From contig JBGARJ010000003.1 of assembly GCA_044230315.1 (NCBI GenBank), positions 1 to 64,000 of the forward strand: a DNA stretch of 64,000 nucleotides, in the 5' to 3' direction. The notes beneath the pieces are model-generated. The model made no database searches. It was not told where the DNA came from and was given only the letters and a program-made list of their open reading frames with translations. This document shows, one piece after another, positions 37,501 through 46,307 of this stretch (position 1 is the stretch's first letter; every line of letters begins with the position of its first letter). Both the position numbers and the translations under genes were made by a program. The DNA comes from M3007 sp044230315 (lineage in GTDB: Bacteria > Bacteroidota > Bacteroidia > Chitinophagales > Saprospiraceae).

Positions 37501-40101
37501 TTGGTACAGGATACCATCGACATTGCTGCTGGTTTGTGCGGGAAATACTCCTATACGATTACCCGCACCCGGACGGCTGTAGACGATTGCGGCAATGTGG
37601 TGATGCACACCAATAACATCACGGTGATAGACGATAAAGCGCCGCAATTCCTCGGTATGCCGGATACGATTACCGTTCAGTCGGCGAATTTCCCTGCCAA
37701 CAACAACTGCGTGGTGCCGGTGTCGCTGAATGTCGCACAATACATAGTTGATTGTGCGCCGATAGATGAGCTGTTGGTGCTCAATGACGCCCCGCACGGC
37801 AACGACTCCCTGGATGTCAGCGGCAATTATGCCGTTGGAAACTACATGGTTCATTTTACAGCCACCGACCCATGCGGAAACGTAGGTTTGGATTCCGTGC
37901 TGGTAATTGTTGTGGATAACAGCAAACCGACGGCAATTTGCAACAATAACGTAGTGATCTCCTTGGGCACCGACGGCCTGGCTACGATCCAGCCGGATGA
38001 TATTGATCTGGGCAGCACCGATAACTGCGGTATCGATACAATGTATCTGTCGGTCTCCACCTTCGATTGCGGCGACCTGGGCACGCAGCCGGTTACGCTG
38101 ACGGTGGTGGACCCCTACGGCAATTCCAACACGTGTACGGTAAATGTGAACGTGACGCTGGGCAATGGCGCAGGCTTTAACCTCACCACTACGGGCACTC
38201 CTGAAACGTACTTTGGCTCCGACGACGGCAAGGCTGTCGCGGTGGCGACCGGCGGTTCGGGCACGTTCTCGTATATGTGGAGCAATACCGGTGCTACATC
38301 GACAATCACCAACCTGAGCGCTGGCACGTATACCGTCACCGTGACGGATAGCGGTACAGGCTGTATCCAGGTTGACACCGCCATTGTAGGGGCAGGACCC
38401 AAACTGACCATCACGGCGGGTAATGTAGGCGGCTCGCAAGGCTCCACCGTGCATGTACCGGTGACGGTCTCCAACTTCAATGCGTTAGTGGGCATGTCGT
38501 TCAGTATGCACGTAACCAATAATTCGGTAGGCACCATCCTCAGCGCTTCCAATCCCAATGCCGCATTGACCGGCATCGGGCTGAATGTAGTCGGGGGTAG
38601 CCTGACGGTCTTCTGGGCCAACGCCACGCCTGTAACCCTCCCGAATGGCACCGTGTTGTTCGATCTCGATGTTCAGCTGGGCGGCGCTCCGATCGGTTCC
38701 ACCAGCCCGGTGACGCTCGATGGCACGCCGACGGTGTTGAGCTTCCAGCAGGATTCTGTCGGTTCCATCGTTGCCACAATGGCTAATCTGGTGGATGGCT
38801 CGGTAAAAATTGACAGCATTGCCGTGGCAGATCTGAAGATCGCCGGCAATATCAAAACCTGGTCGGGCGCCGGCACAGCAGTGCCGGGTGTAAACGTTGC
38901 CCTTACAGGCGGTGTCAGCGGCTCCGTGGTTACCGGCGTTCCAGGTACGTACCAGTTCATGGTACCACCCGGTACGAATACAACCGTTGCAGCCAGCAAA
39001 ACCGTGACCTCCAACTTCAGCCAGGGCATCAACGTAGGCGACCTGCTGGCTATCCAAAACCATGCGGCGCAGGTTACCTTATTGACTAATCCGTACCAAT
39101 GGGTGGCCGGCGACGTAAACGGCAATAACAAAGTGGACCTTCCGGACTACCTGCTGGTACAGCAACTGATCCTCGGAACGGTTCAGCACTATTCCAACGG
39201 CGCACCGGATTGGAAGTTTATCCCGACCTCCTACACGTTCCCGGCGCCCAACCCCTTGAGTGCTCCTTATCCGCTGAGTATCAGCCATACTCCCGCATCC
39301 ACGGATTACCTGAACGACGACTTCGCCGCTGTTCGGATGGGCGATGTGACCGGTAACGCTCCGGTGACCAACTTGGTCGGCACTTCGGTCAACGACCGTT
39401 CCGGCGATGTGTTCAAGTTCCGTCTGGACAACCGTTCGGTACACGCCGGAGAGGTAATTTCGATTCCGTTCAAAGCCAGTGATTTTTTCAACCGCCAGGC
39501 TTACCAGTTGACCATTGCATTCGACCCGAATGTGTTTGAACTGACCGATATTCAACCGGGGGTATTGCCCAATCTGAGCTCGGCCAATTTCGGTACGGCT
39601 CACTTGGCCGACGGTTATCTGACCACGCTTTGGGTGAATGCCAACCCGCTCACCCTGCCGGAAGGCGACGTGCTCTTTACGCTCAGCTTCCGTGCCTTGA
39701 ACAACAGCATCTCGCTAGCCGACGTGTTGCATCCCAGCTCTGCCGTTACTGAAGCGGAAGCGTTGAATGGCGACGGCAACCTCGTCAATATTGAATTCAA
39801 CTTTGACCAGGCGCTGAGTAATACGGCACTCGACCAGACTACCTTTGCGTTGTACCAAAACCAGCCCAACCCGTTCCGCAACGAGACGACCATTGGATTC
39901 CGTCTGCCGCAGGCCGGAAGGGCGGTGTTGCGGGTATTCAGCGCAGATGGCCGACTGGTCAAAACGGTGGTTGGTAACTTTTCGCAAGGGTACAATGCAG
40001 TAGTGTTCCAGAAGGGCGAATTTGGCGCTCCGGGCGTATATTGGTACGAATTGGAGTCGGCCACACACAGTGATCGCAAAAAAATGATCCTTATAGATTG
40101 A
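31549..40101 (+). CDS. giant HYR-repeat surface protein with SprB repeat, cohesin- and dockerin-like modules and T9SS type A domain
   Basis: The product is 2850 aa. ATG 31549 starts the signal peptide (to ALAQ, residue 30). About 21 HYR-type units of 80-110 residues follow (roughly 260-2200), each introduced by V.D..PP or a variant and containing DNCG/DNC and TVTYTATDA.GN strands. They are of two kinds: HYR proper (CP.N.TV) and a form reading CKN..V.LD..G.ATVT...VDN.S.DNC. A SprB-like repeat (about 2215-2280), a cohesin-like domain (about 2284-2410), a dockerin-like module with calcium loops GDVNGNNKVD (near 2520) and GDVTGN (near 2597), a second cohesin-like domain (about 2622-2745) and a type A sorting domain (NQPNPFRNETTI...GVYWYELE) end it. 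Likely a cell-surface adhesin or scaffold. Confidence 0.92.
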   Translation: MNSNSTQRWLARIVMPLTVLLAFVQGALAQCDITWPGSPNPVQFSIVIDPVTGDAELNYIAISANGVTSSMCGPLDNTKVRFYTSAAKTTLVTPAEPWHVLYDCSDANQPPVTVWVAINDGVNLATESQAVPIKISIIDLTKPTYGAAPADITVNTSDDGPGNCTIQYIYSNTFKDIGLAYWPTPPPMQNQYFDNCPGSLTVNFKLSGATTLAETAAPPGFGPFDYDAGEAVFNVGTTTVTYYIYDDLVDPMHTMRDSVVTHVTVVDDEAPSISCPANQNLFTDPGVCSHTITGLGASYNDNCGVTAVTWTTSPNIGSSPGTGINTLTATFPVVGSPTTVTFTATDAQAQTATCSFTVTVTDNEPPSISCPPDMTVSALPTQPNCYYVATAMQNYTGASDNCGVTSVSNNYTGLAPLVGTNFPLGNNTIIWTASDAALNTKSCSFNLLVIDDTPPPGPDSGKVITINVTPGDCSATVSYEYPGLFFFDPGTIDCSFPVTLTEGPAIVNGNADVNFLLQLPPFNSNTGRMNFIFGAGATITCPVGQTKIPYTWTDAANNDSTEWIIINVIENLPPTAKCKPGVIALPLDATGNATLTTAMVDNGSIDNCNLDTLYLSQTAYTCADLGGNLPVKLYAKDASGNIDSCSATIKVVDNIAPQILCPGNKTVTTNAGCTNNSVADIGLVAGGAPLQAGQYSDNCGVTSITYQLSGATVAGPLPGVLPANTAFNKGVTTVTYTVTDASGNNAVCNFTVNVVDNTPPVWTGVGQAPNTTITANANIGGCVGQVSWTPPTFTDACTINPPVTVTSTHSPGSFFVFGMTTVTYTAIDGVGNATTHTFVVNIVDTQAPVAKCKNITVSLDGMGLATVTAPQVDNLSTDNCFFSYTSPLASYNCTNLGSNNFYTLQITDGSGNTSTCVSTVTVQDLIPPVAQCNNVSPIVLSSMGTFTLSATTVNNNSTDNTYPQCGLSYAISVDGSPYQPTFDFNCSHLGNRTLTFKVTDAAGNTATCQQVVLVKDMTPPSLTAPANVTISCEASTDPSNTGTYSNVSDNCDPNPVVVQQPDILIPGGCPNARTIIRTWKATDASGNTATVSHTIVVQDITKPVFHIQNSIVLQTNDPNNCNAPLLLKLTQDSVTDNCSNFANFTILYTVDYPTPAYGYLDVTVPTPGSMIPIGSFPVGTTVVTWQVTDQCGNSTSASVSITVQDTKGPVFTNGYIVNCGKAYVLPNTSGACSNLFSWARPNKSFPDVQDCLSFTVTEDFSDPTVKSALNLTNPFDYNATASFKVFPTAQFPVGITTVTYKATDAVGNMSTCSFTVEVQDIQPPVLTCPPNQILLATCPSAQIPNYTNLVQISDNCNGNVQLTQSIPAGTTLGVIFAPNPPAAGNQFTINMSGTDGYNTANCSFTVTLQDGQAPIPTVATLPALIDSCGTLIVLAPTALDPCNPNADTIFATPSTPVGTFLNTNPPSYQLNPGNYVITWVYNDGNGNISTQPQNITVLVDIFPPVAICVPNLTVNLDPVTGKAGISSGMLNNGSFDPNHCGPLTFSVSPDTLTCANAGPSPTTVTLTVRDAKNNPATCTTSVTVKDVTSPNLVAPPANITIEACDTIPAPAILTATDACAGTLMITPTQVSTQDTSGGFLKYNYVITRTWIATDASGNSAVATRTITVKDTKKPVFTGAPTMVMVTTDPDRITCDDTVSINILPFVSDCATGADLSVTNNKEPGDGGNLSAIFSVGTHTVVFTATDISGNSATYSLTVVVKDGTPPTAVCINGVSAALQPSGTVVVNVAQFNNNSSDNCTASGSLDLKIQRLDKNPLQTPTTTLTYDCNDADGVTKHPVRLYVKDAAGNMSMCETYIVIQDNVNPTITLCPTDKTVVCSDTLSTQTYGTALATDNCPNNVTVAFADTIATDTTDQYCYLIHRTWTAKDLAGNTATCLQVFNVIDTIAPTLSQYPVDITVSCSENLAPPLNITASDNCSDSVAVVLVQDTIDIAAGLCGKYSYTITRTRTAVDDCGNVVMHTNNITVIDDKAPQFLGMPDTITVQSANFPANNNCVVPVSLNVAQYIVDCAPIDELLVLNDAPHGNDSLDVSGNYAVGNYMVHFTATDPCGNVGLDSVLVIVVDNSKPTAICNNNVVISLGTDGLATIQPDDIDLGSTDNCGIDTMYLSVSTFDCGDLGTQPVTLTVVDPYGNSNTCTVNVNVTLGNGAGFNLTTTGTPETYFGSDDGKAVAVATGGSGTFSYMWSNTGATSTITNLSAGTYTVTVTDSGTGCIQVDTAIVGAGPKLTITAGNVGGSQGSTVHVPVTVSNFNALVGMSFSMHVTNNSVGTILSASNPNAALTGIGLNVVGGSLTVFWANATPVTLPNGTVLFDLDVQLGGAPIGSTSPVTLDGTPTVLSFQQDSVGSIVATMANLVDGSVKIDSIAVADLKIAGNIKTWSGAGTAVPGVNVALTGGVSGSVVTGVPGTYQFMVPPGTNTTVAASKTVTSNFSQGINVGDLLAIQNHAAQVTLLTNPYQWVAGDVNGNNKVDLPDYLLVQQLILGTVQHYSNGAPDWKFIPTSYTFPAPNPLSAPYPLSISHTPASTDYLNDDFAAVRMGDVTGNAPVTNLVGTSVNDRSGDVFKFRLDNRSVHAGEVISIPFKASDFFNRQAYQLTIAFDPNVFELTDIQPGVLPNLSSANFGTAHLADGYLTTLWVNANPLTLPEGDVLFTLSFRALNNSISLADVLHPSSAVTEAEALNGDGNLVNIEFNFDQALSNTALDQTTFALYQNQPNPFRNETTIGFRLPQAGRAVLRVFSADGRLVKTVVGNFSQGYNAVVFQKGEFGAPGVYWYELESATHSDRKKMILID

Positions 40102-40290
40102 GATAGCGGTTAGGGACTTCAGTGGTTCTCCGTTACAGGGTTAAAAGGTTTCAGGACAATACAGGTTACCCGGTTTTTATAGTTTATTGATTCAGCAAGT
40201 CGAGTTTAACAGATTGGATAAAATGCGCCGGTCTTTATTGAATATTGAAATGCTGGAAAATGAAACGCAAAATCGTTGAGCTTGTATAAT

Positions 40291-40350
40291 CCTGAAACCT
40301 TGCAACCCTGAAACCCGGAAACTGCGAATCCCTGAAACCTTGAAACCTAA
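40291..40350 (+). repeat. short degenerate repeats CCTGAAACC
   Basis: In the gap between the two HYR genes, CCTGAAACCTTG, CCTGAAACCCGG and CCTGAAACCTTGAAACCTAA follow one another with short spacers. No coding potential is seen. The whole gap of about 290 bp (40102-40391) otherwise shows nothing recognised. These may reflect slippage or a leader feature. Confidence 0.5.
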
Positions 40351-40391
40351 CTGCCTCCCAGCAGGACAGTTTGCAAAAGTTCTCTCATCGC

Positions 40392-43300
40392 ATGACTATT
40401 AAAACCATGAGAAATAAGCTACTAATCCTAGTCTTTTTTACCGCGCTGTTTGCTCCCACGCTGTCAAAAGCCCAAACAGTGATCCTGAAAGCTGATACCA
40501 TCACCGTCCCCTGCCATGCTGCGGATACGTTTTTGGTGCCGGTGCGTTTGTTCGACTTTACAAACGTCGCCGGTTTACAATTCACGCTTTCCTGGGTTCC
40601 GGCTGATCTGGATTATATTCATCTCACCAATATAAACCCGGCGTTTCAGGGCATTGGCTTTGATACGACCAGTTTTATCAACCAGGGCAAATTCACCTTT
40701 TCCTGGACGGCGATCGGCGGTATTTCACTGCCCGATTCTGCGATCCTTTTCAAAGTGGCATACACCCGGATCGGTGGCCCATTCACCCTGATCCAATTCA
40801 CGAATTCGCCAACCCCTATTGCCGCTATCGACCCCTTGGGCAATGACCTGGTGGTGGAAACGACACCGGGTGCGGTAAATCCGGTGGACCTGGAGCCCCC
40901 GACTATCGCGTGCCCGGCTAATGTGACCATGGAAGTTTTCGGCCCAACTGCCGTGAATAACATCGCACCGGCGTCGTTGCTCGATAACTGCGCCATTGCG
41001 TCGACGGGATGGTCCTCTACCGGGGCGACCGTGGGTAATTTTCCTGCCGACCCCGACGCCAGCGGAGCGGTTTTTAACCTCGGCCAATCGACCGTCACTT
41101 ACCTGACGACTGATGTAGGCGGCAATACCGCTTCCTGTTCCTTTTTGGTCAACCTCACCCTGGCGCCAAACGATTCGCTCACGATCATCGCCTCCAATAC
41201 CCCGGCGACGTGCGGGCAAACCGTTACCGTGGATATTTCAGTGCTCAACTTTGATTCGATCAGCGGATTGCAGTACTCCCTGGGTTGGGACACTGCAATT
41301 TTACAGTTTGCTTCGGTCGGCAATTTCAACCCGGCGCTCCAACTGAGCAACAGCAATTTCGGCACTACGCAAAGCGCCAACGGCTTTTTAGGCTTTGCCT
41401 GGACAAGCAACTTGCCTAACGGTTCGAACCTGGCCAACGGGGCCGTCATGTTCAGCATTACGTTCAATATTCAGGGCGGTGCTAACAGCAGTACGAATAT
41501 CGCATTCGGTAATTTCCCAACCGATTTGGTCGCTTTTTCAAGCGCCACGCTGCCTCCGCAAGAAATCGGTTTTATCACCATCAATGGGGTTGTATCCATC
41601 TCCGACACCCAGGCGCCGACTATTATTTGCCCGGACAACGTATCCGTCATGGCGCCGAGCGGGAGTGTGACCGCCACCGTAGACAGTTTGGAACCCACCA
41701 CCCTGACGGATAATTGCAGCAGTACCGTGCAGCTGACTTATCAACAAACCGGCGCCACCCCGGGCATGGGCTCCGGCCCGGCCAACGGCGTGTTCAACGC
41801 CGGCCTGACCAATGTGGTGTACACGGCCACGGATGACGCCGGCAATACGGCTACCTGCTCGTTCACCGTCACAGTGGATGCCGGCACGCCGCTTACGTTG
41901 ATCCTCGATACCGTGGCGATCGACTGCCAGGCCAGCGGCCAGGTTGCGGTGAACCTCACGGTGCGCGATTTTGTCAACATCATTGGCCTGCAGTTCAACG
42001 TAGTGTGGGATACGGCAGTGTTGAAATTCGATTCGATCGGAAACCAGTTTCCTGGCCTGAACCTGAATTCGACCATGTTTTTCGGCTATCTCTCCACCCC
42101 GAACGGCACGCTGCAGTTCTTTGGCGGCAACTCGGGAGGATGGCCGCAAATACCGGACGACGGCACCTTTTTTACGATCTATTTTACGGTTAAAAACGCC
42201 AACGGCACCTCGAATATCGACTTTGCCGGCGTCCTCGATGCCGTAAACTCCAGTTTTAATTCCGTCCCGGTTTCGGTGATAAACGGCTTCTTTCAAAGCG
42301 CCGATCAATCGCCACCCCTGCTGATCTGCCCCATGGACACGGTCGTCAACGTAGTGGGCAACGAATGCAATGCCAACGTCATGATCGATACGGCGCAAGC
42401 CACCGATGCCTGCAGTGGCGTTAAAAGCGTGACGCCCGACAAAACGGACGACGTGTACCCGGCCGGTACGACCGTTGTAACGTTTACCGCCGAAGACAAT
42501 GCCGGCAATACGGCAACCTGCTCCTTTACGGTAGTGGTCAAAGATAACCTGCCTCCGCAGTTGTTCAACTGCCCGGAAGACATCACCGTCATTGCCAGCT
42601 TGAACGCCTGCACGGCAAAAGTGAATTGGGCGGCGCCGGATGCGTTCGATCCCTGCACCAATATCATCCCAACCCTGGTGGTGTCGGACTCCTCCGGCAC
42701 CTTGTTCCCGACAGGCGATAGTTTGGTGGTGTATAAGGCTTTCGATGTATTTGGCGACTCTTCCATGTGCTCCTTTACGGTGAGCGTACTGGATACGGTT
42801 AAGCCGATCATCGTGTGTCCGGAAGATTTTCAAGTGGTGGCCAACGACACCAGTTGTTCGGCGATAGTTGATTTTTCGCTGCCGCTGGCTTTCGACAACT
42901 GCGACCAGAATGTCGCGCTCGACGGCGACGCGGCTCCCGGCCAAACCTTCCCGGCAGGCCCGACGGTCGTGACGTATTTTGCCACCGACGATTTTGGCAA
43001 TGCGGCCATTTGCACCTTCACAATCACGGTGGTGGACCTCAACCCGCCTGTTTTGGACACTTGCCCGGGCAACATTCTGACCTCGGCGTTGCCTGATTCT
43101 TGCGGCGCTTTTGTCGATTGGACTCCGCCGGGCGCTATCGATGATTGTACGCCGGACGTACAAGTCACCGCGCAATACAACCCGGGTGATTTCTTCCCCA
43201 TCGGCGAAACGACCGTCATATATGAAGCCCAGGACTTGGGCGGAAGTACCTCGACTTGCGCATTCACCATCACCGTAACGGAAGACATCCCTCCGGTGCT

Positions 43301-45128
43301 CAGCAATTGTCCGTTGGGTTTCGTGTTTAACATGCCCGACGATAAGTGCGACACCCTGGTCAACTGGATACCGCCGACGGCAACCGACAACTGCGCGCTG
43401 GATACGATCCTGTCGACTCGCCTGCCCGGAACCGTGTTCAACACCGGTGTCACCACAGTGACCTACACGGCGATCGACAAAGCCGGTAATACGGCCACTT
43501 GCGCCTTCCTGGTGGATGTTCAGGATAATGAGCCGCCGGTTTTCAGCAGCTGCCCCTTCCCGATGGATACTGTGATCAATACGGACTCTCCATGCGGAGT
43601 CTACCTGGATTGGTGGCCGCTGGTTTCTGCTGCCGACAACTGTGCGCTGGACACCATACTCGCTTCCAGGGACACGCAGGCGCTCTTCTACCCGGGTATC
43701 ACGACGGTATTGATCTATGCCATTGATAAGAGTAATAATTACGACACATGCCGGTTCGAAGTAACCGTGAATTCGCAATCCGTACAAACCTTCACGAATT
43801 TTCCGCAGGACATAACCATTGACGGATGCCCGCAGCCGGTTCAATGGACGCCGCCGGGATGGTCGGGCTATTGCGATACGCCCTCACTAACTACCATTCC
43901 ACCCGGCATTATGCCCGGCGATACGTTTCCTTTGGGTGTGACCAACGTAATTTATGTGCTGACCGATACCAACGGCGTTCAAATACAGGACACGCTCACG
44001 ATCACCATCGTTGATGACCAACCACCCCTGATCGATTGTCCTTCCGGGCAGGTTGTTGTACACGTTGGCGGGGTCGTGTTATCCGACCCCGGAGAGTTTA
44101 TTGATGAATTGGAGACGTTTTCTTCGTGCGACAGCCTTCGAATATACTTTACGTTGCCCCTCGCATCGGATAATTGCGGCACTCCATTGGTCGCCCAAAC
44201 AACCGGCCAATTCTCGGGGATGGTTTTCGCTGCCGACTCCGTACATACCCTCACGTTTGTAGCGACGGACGCGGCTGGCAATACGGCCAACTGTGTCGTC
44301 AACCTGGAAGTACAGGGCCTGCAACCCTTGAACCCGCTGGTGGACCCGCTGGTGGCCTGCCCGGGTGAACAGGTTATCTTGATGGTGGATTCTTTCCCGG
44401 GCGCCATTTACACCTGGACCGGCCCGAACCAATCGTATCCGAACAGCAGTCATATTACCGTGATCGCCAGTCCGGCAAATGCCGGCACCTATACGGTTGT
44501 AGCGAATATCAACGGCTGCATCACACCGCTGGATTCGGGGCAGGTTGTGCTGGCGTCCAACCCGGTGGCCAACGATGACGTAGATTTTATGGTTGATCCG
44601 GGCGGCACGCTCGACAGCATCAATGTGTTGCTCAATGACGTATTCTCCCCGCCCTCCGATTATACGGTGACCCTCGTGAGCCCGGTAAATGGCGTGACCT
44701 ACCTGGGTAATGGGTTGTTCTCGTTTGAGGCCGGAGAAGAGCCTGGCACCGTTTCGTTCTTTTATGAAATCTGCTCCAACTCCTGCCCCGACTTTTGCGA
44801 CATGGCCACGGTGACGATCCGGATCAAGAACAACGACTGTTCGACGATCCCGAATATCATCACGCCCAATGGCGACGAAACGAACGATTATCTTAAAATC
44901 CCATGCCTGGATTCGGGCTTGTACCGCGACAATTCGATCGTGATCTACAACCAATGGGGCGACAAGGTTTTTGAAGCGGCGCCATATGACAATGACCCGT
45001 CGACCGCATGGAGGGGTACGCTAAACGGGGAGCCTGGCAAGGATTTGCCCGACGGTGTGTATTTCTACATCTTCAAGGCGGGTCCCAATGATCCACCCCG
45101 TAAAGGGTTCATTGAAATTTACCGATAA
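40392..45128 (+). CDS. cohesin-like/HYR secreted protein with T9SS type B (CHU_C) sorting domain
   Basis: The product is 1578 aa from ATG 40392 (another ATG at 40407 is equally possible); the signal peptide ends LSKAQ. Three cohesin-like domains near the N terminus (each with VPVRLFDF.NVAGLQFTLSW or a close variant, e.g. NLTVRDFVNIIGLQFNVVWD) are separated by HYR units. About seven further HYR units follow, then a PKD/Ig-like region (CPGEQVILMVDSFPGAIYTW), an Ig-like segment (VANDDVDFMVDPGGTLDS), and a C-terminal CHU_C/gliding-motility-associated domain (IPNIITPNGDETNDYLKI...IYNQWGDKVFEA...DGVYFYIF). Type B domains are exported by T9SS and usually need a SprF-like partner, which is encoded 95 bp downstream. 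Confidence 0.92.
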   Translation: MTIKTMRNKLLILVFFTALFAPTLSKAQTVILKADTITVPCHAADTFLVPVRLFDFTNVAGLQFTLSWVPADLDYIHLTNINPAFQGIGFDTTSFINQGKFTFSWTAIGGISLPDSAILFKVAYTRIGGPFTLIQFTNSPTPIAAIDPLGNDLVVETTPGAVNPVDLEPPTIACPANVTMEVFGPTAVNNIAPASLLDNCAIASTGWSSTGATVGNFPADPDASGAVFNLGQSTVTYLTTDVGGNTASCSFLVNLTLAPNDSLTIIASNTPATCGQTVTVDISVLNFDSISGLQYSLGWDTAILQFASVGNFNPALQLSNSNFGTTQSANGFLGFAWTSNLPNGSNLANGAVMFSITFNIQGGANSSTNIAFGNFPTDLVAFSSATLPPQEIGFITINGVVSISDTQAPTIICPDNVSVMAPSGSVTATVDSLEPTTLTDNCSSTVQLTYQQTGATPGMGSGPANGVFNAGLTNVVYTATDDAGNTATCSFTVTVDAGTPLTLILDTVAIDCQASGQVAVNLTVRDFVNIIGLQFNVVWDTAVLKFDSIGNQFPGLNLNSTMFFGYLSTPNGTLQFFGGNSGGWPQIPDDGTFFTIYFTVKNANGTSNIDFAGVLDAVNSSFNSVPVSVINGFFQSADQSPPLLICPMDTVVNVVGNECNANVMIDTAQATDACSGVKSVTPDKTDDVYPAGTTVVTFTAEDNAGNTATCSFTVVVKDNLPPQLFNCPEDITVIASLNACTAKVNWAAPDAFDPCTNIIPTLVVSDSSGTLFPTGDSLVVYKAFDVFGDSSMCSFTVSVLDTVKPIIVCPEDFQVVANDTSCSAIVDFSLPLAFDNCDQNVALDGDAAPGQTFPAGPTVVTYFATDDFGNAAICTFTITVVDLNPPVLDTCPGNILTSALPDSCGAFVDWTPPGAIDDCTPDVQVTAQYNPGDFFPIGETTVIYEAQDLGGSTSTCAFTITVTEDIPPVLSNCPLGFVFNMPDDKCDTLVNWIPPTATDNCALDTILSTRLPGTVFNTGVTTVTYTAIDKAGNTATCAFLVDVQDNEPPVFSSCPFPMDTVINTDSPCGVYLDWWPLVSAADNCALDTILASRDTQALFYPGITTVLIYAIDKSNNYDTCRFEVTVNSQSVQTFTNFPQDITIDGCPQPVQWTPPGWSGYCDTPSLTTIPPGIMPGDTFPLGVTNVIYVLTDTNGVQIQDTLTITIVDDQPPLIDCPSGQVVVHVGGVVLSDPGEFIDELETFSSCDSLRIYFTLPLASDNCGTPLVAQTTGQFSGMVFAADSVHTLTFVATDAAGNTANCVVNLEVQGLQPLNPLVDPLVACPGEQVILMVDSFPGAIYTWTGPNQSYPNSSHITVIASPANAGTYTVVANINGCITPLDSGQVVLASNPVANDDVDFMVDPGGTLDSINVLLNDVFSPPSDYTVTLVSPVNGVTYLGNGLFSFEAGEEPGTVSFFYEICSNSCPDFCDMATVTIRIKNNDCSTIPNIITPNGDETNDYLKIPCLDSGLYRDNSIVIYNQWGDKVFEAAPYDNDPSTAWRGTLNGEPGKDLPDGVYFYIFKAGPNDPPRKGFIEIYR

Positions 45129-45222
45129 TAAATACCCCGGTTGCAGGCAGCAGGGCAGAACCCGTTCGGCTGCCTGCAACCCATAATTGCCGCTCCTTTC
45201 ATCTCAATCAAACGATTGCAAC

Positions 45223-46179
45223 ATGAAGAAAATCGCTATACTTTCCTTCTTATTGGTTGCTGCCGCAGCCGGTCTTCGAGCCCAGCAGGATCAGCAGTTT
45301 ACGCAGTTTATGTACAACAAGCTGTCGATCAATCCGGCTTATTCCGGCGCCCGGGGCGTTCCGTTCGTGACGGCTATCTACCGCAACCAATGGCTCGGCT
45401 TTGATGGCGCGCCCAAATCTATACTAGCCTCTTTCAACTCGCCGTTTTTGACGCCGCGAGTAGGCGTTGGCATTACTGTTTCGCACCTGCAAATTGGTCT
45501 GGACAAAGATTTCCATGCTTCTCTGGCCTATTCCTACGACCTGATCCCTGACGATAATATCTCGCTGCGCGCGGGTATTATGGGCTCTATCCGGTCGTTA
45601 AGCCTCGACTTTTCGAAAGCAGTAACCAGCGATCCTTCCGGGCCAGGTGGTGACAACTCTTTGGATATTAACAAAATAGGTTCTATTTTTGGCAATGTTG
45701 GCGCTGGCTTGTATTTTACCTACTCCGATAAATTTTATGCCGGCTTTTCCGTGCCACGGATCTATGCCAATTCCATCGGCATTAATAGTACTCCAGGAAT
45801 TCAATCCGCCAAAGAGGTTCAACATTTTTATGCCATGGCAGGAGCGGTTTTGCCGCTGAATGAAGACATCAACCTGATGCCTTCACTGCTGACGAAGTAC
45901 GTTAAAAACGCACCATTCGATGTGGATGTGAACGTGAACCTGGAAATTAAAAAGATGATCATCGCAGGCCTTTCCTACCGCGCTGGCGGCGACGGCCCTG
46001 GTGATTCGATGGACTTACTCGTATTCTGGCAGGCGCATCCGCAATTCGGCGTCGGTGTGGCGTACGATTTCAGTTTGTCCAATGTCAGGGATTATACCTC
46101 CGGTTCGATCGAAATCCTGCTCCAGGCCGATTTGAAAAAAGTAAGCAAGAAAATGTCTAATCCGCGTTTCTTCATGTAA
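45223..46179 (+). CDS. PorP/SprF-family T9SS outer-membrane protein
   Basis: This 318-aa protein starts at ATG 45223 with a signal peptide (MKKIAILSFLLVAAAAGLRAQ). The mature start QDQQFTQFMYNKLSINPAYSG is the PorP/SprF signature. The rest alternates short amphipathic beta strands and ends ...RFFM, consistent with an outer-membrane beta-barrel. In Flavobacterium, SprF is required for surface delivery of the type B protein SprB; other SprF paralogues sit beside type B substrate genes. Here the gene follows the type B cohesin/HYR gene and precedes the PorE-like gene, so it is probably the dedicated partner of the 1578-aa protein. Confidence 0.93.
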   Translation: MKKIAILSFLLVAAAAGLRAQQDQQFTQFMYNKLSINPAYSGARGVPFVTAIYRNQWLGFDGAPKSILASFNSPFLTPRVGVGITVSHLQIGLDKDFHASLAYSYDLIPDDNISLRAGIMGSIRSLSLDFSKAVTSDPSGPGGDNSLDINKIGSIFGNVGAGLYFTYSDKFYAGFSVPRIYANSIGINSTPGIQSAKEVQHFYAMAGAVLPLNEDINLMPSLLTKYVKNAPFDVDVNVNLEIKKMIIAGLSYRAGGDGPGDSMDLLVFWQAHPQFGVGVAYDFSLSNVRDYTSGSIEILLQADLKKVSKKMSNPRFFM

Positions 46180-46307
46180 TGCAACTATTCAGCGTTCGTT
46201 TGGAGGTGTTTTGCCGGTGGAAATACACGTTGATAAAACCGGGAGCCTCCGAACCCATGTTAAACCACCTTTAACTTAATCTATTTACCTTTCCAATTAC
46301 AGGAAAT

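Noticed and set aside
32340..38150. Possible DNA repeat array or CRISPR-like pattern
   Set aside because: The periodicity is that of protein HYR units (80-110 codons) with diverged DNA; there are no short identical repeats with spacers.
41538..43844. 768-aa antisense open frame over the HYR/cohesin gene
   Set aside because: Arg/His/Gly-rich translation without domains; it follows the repeat structure of the true gene on the other strand.
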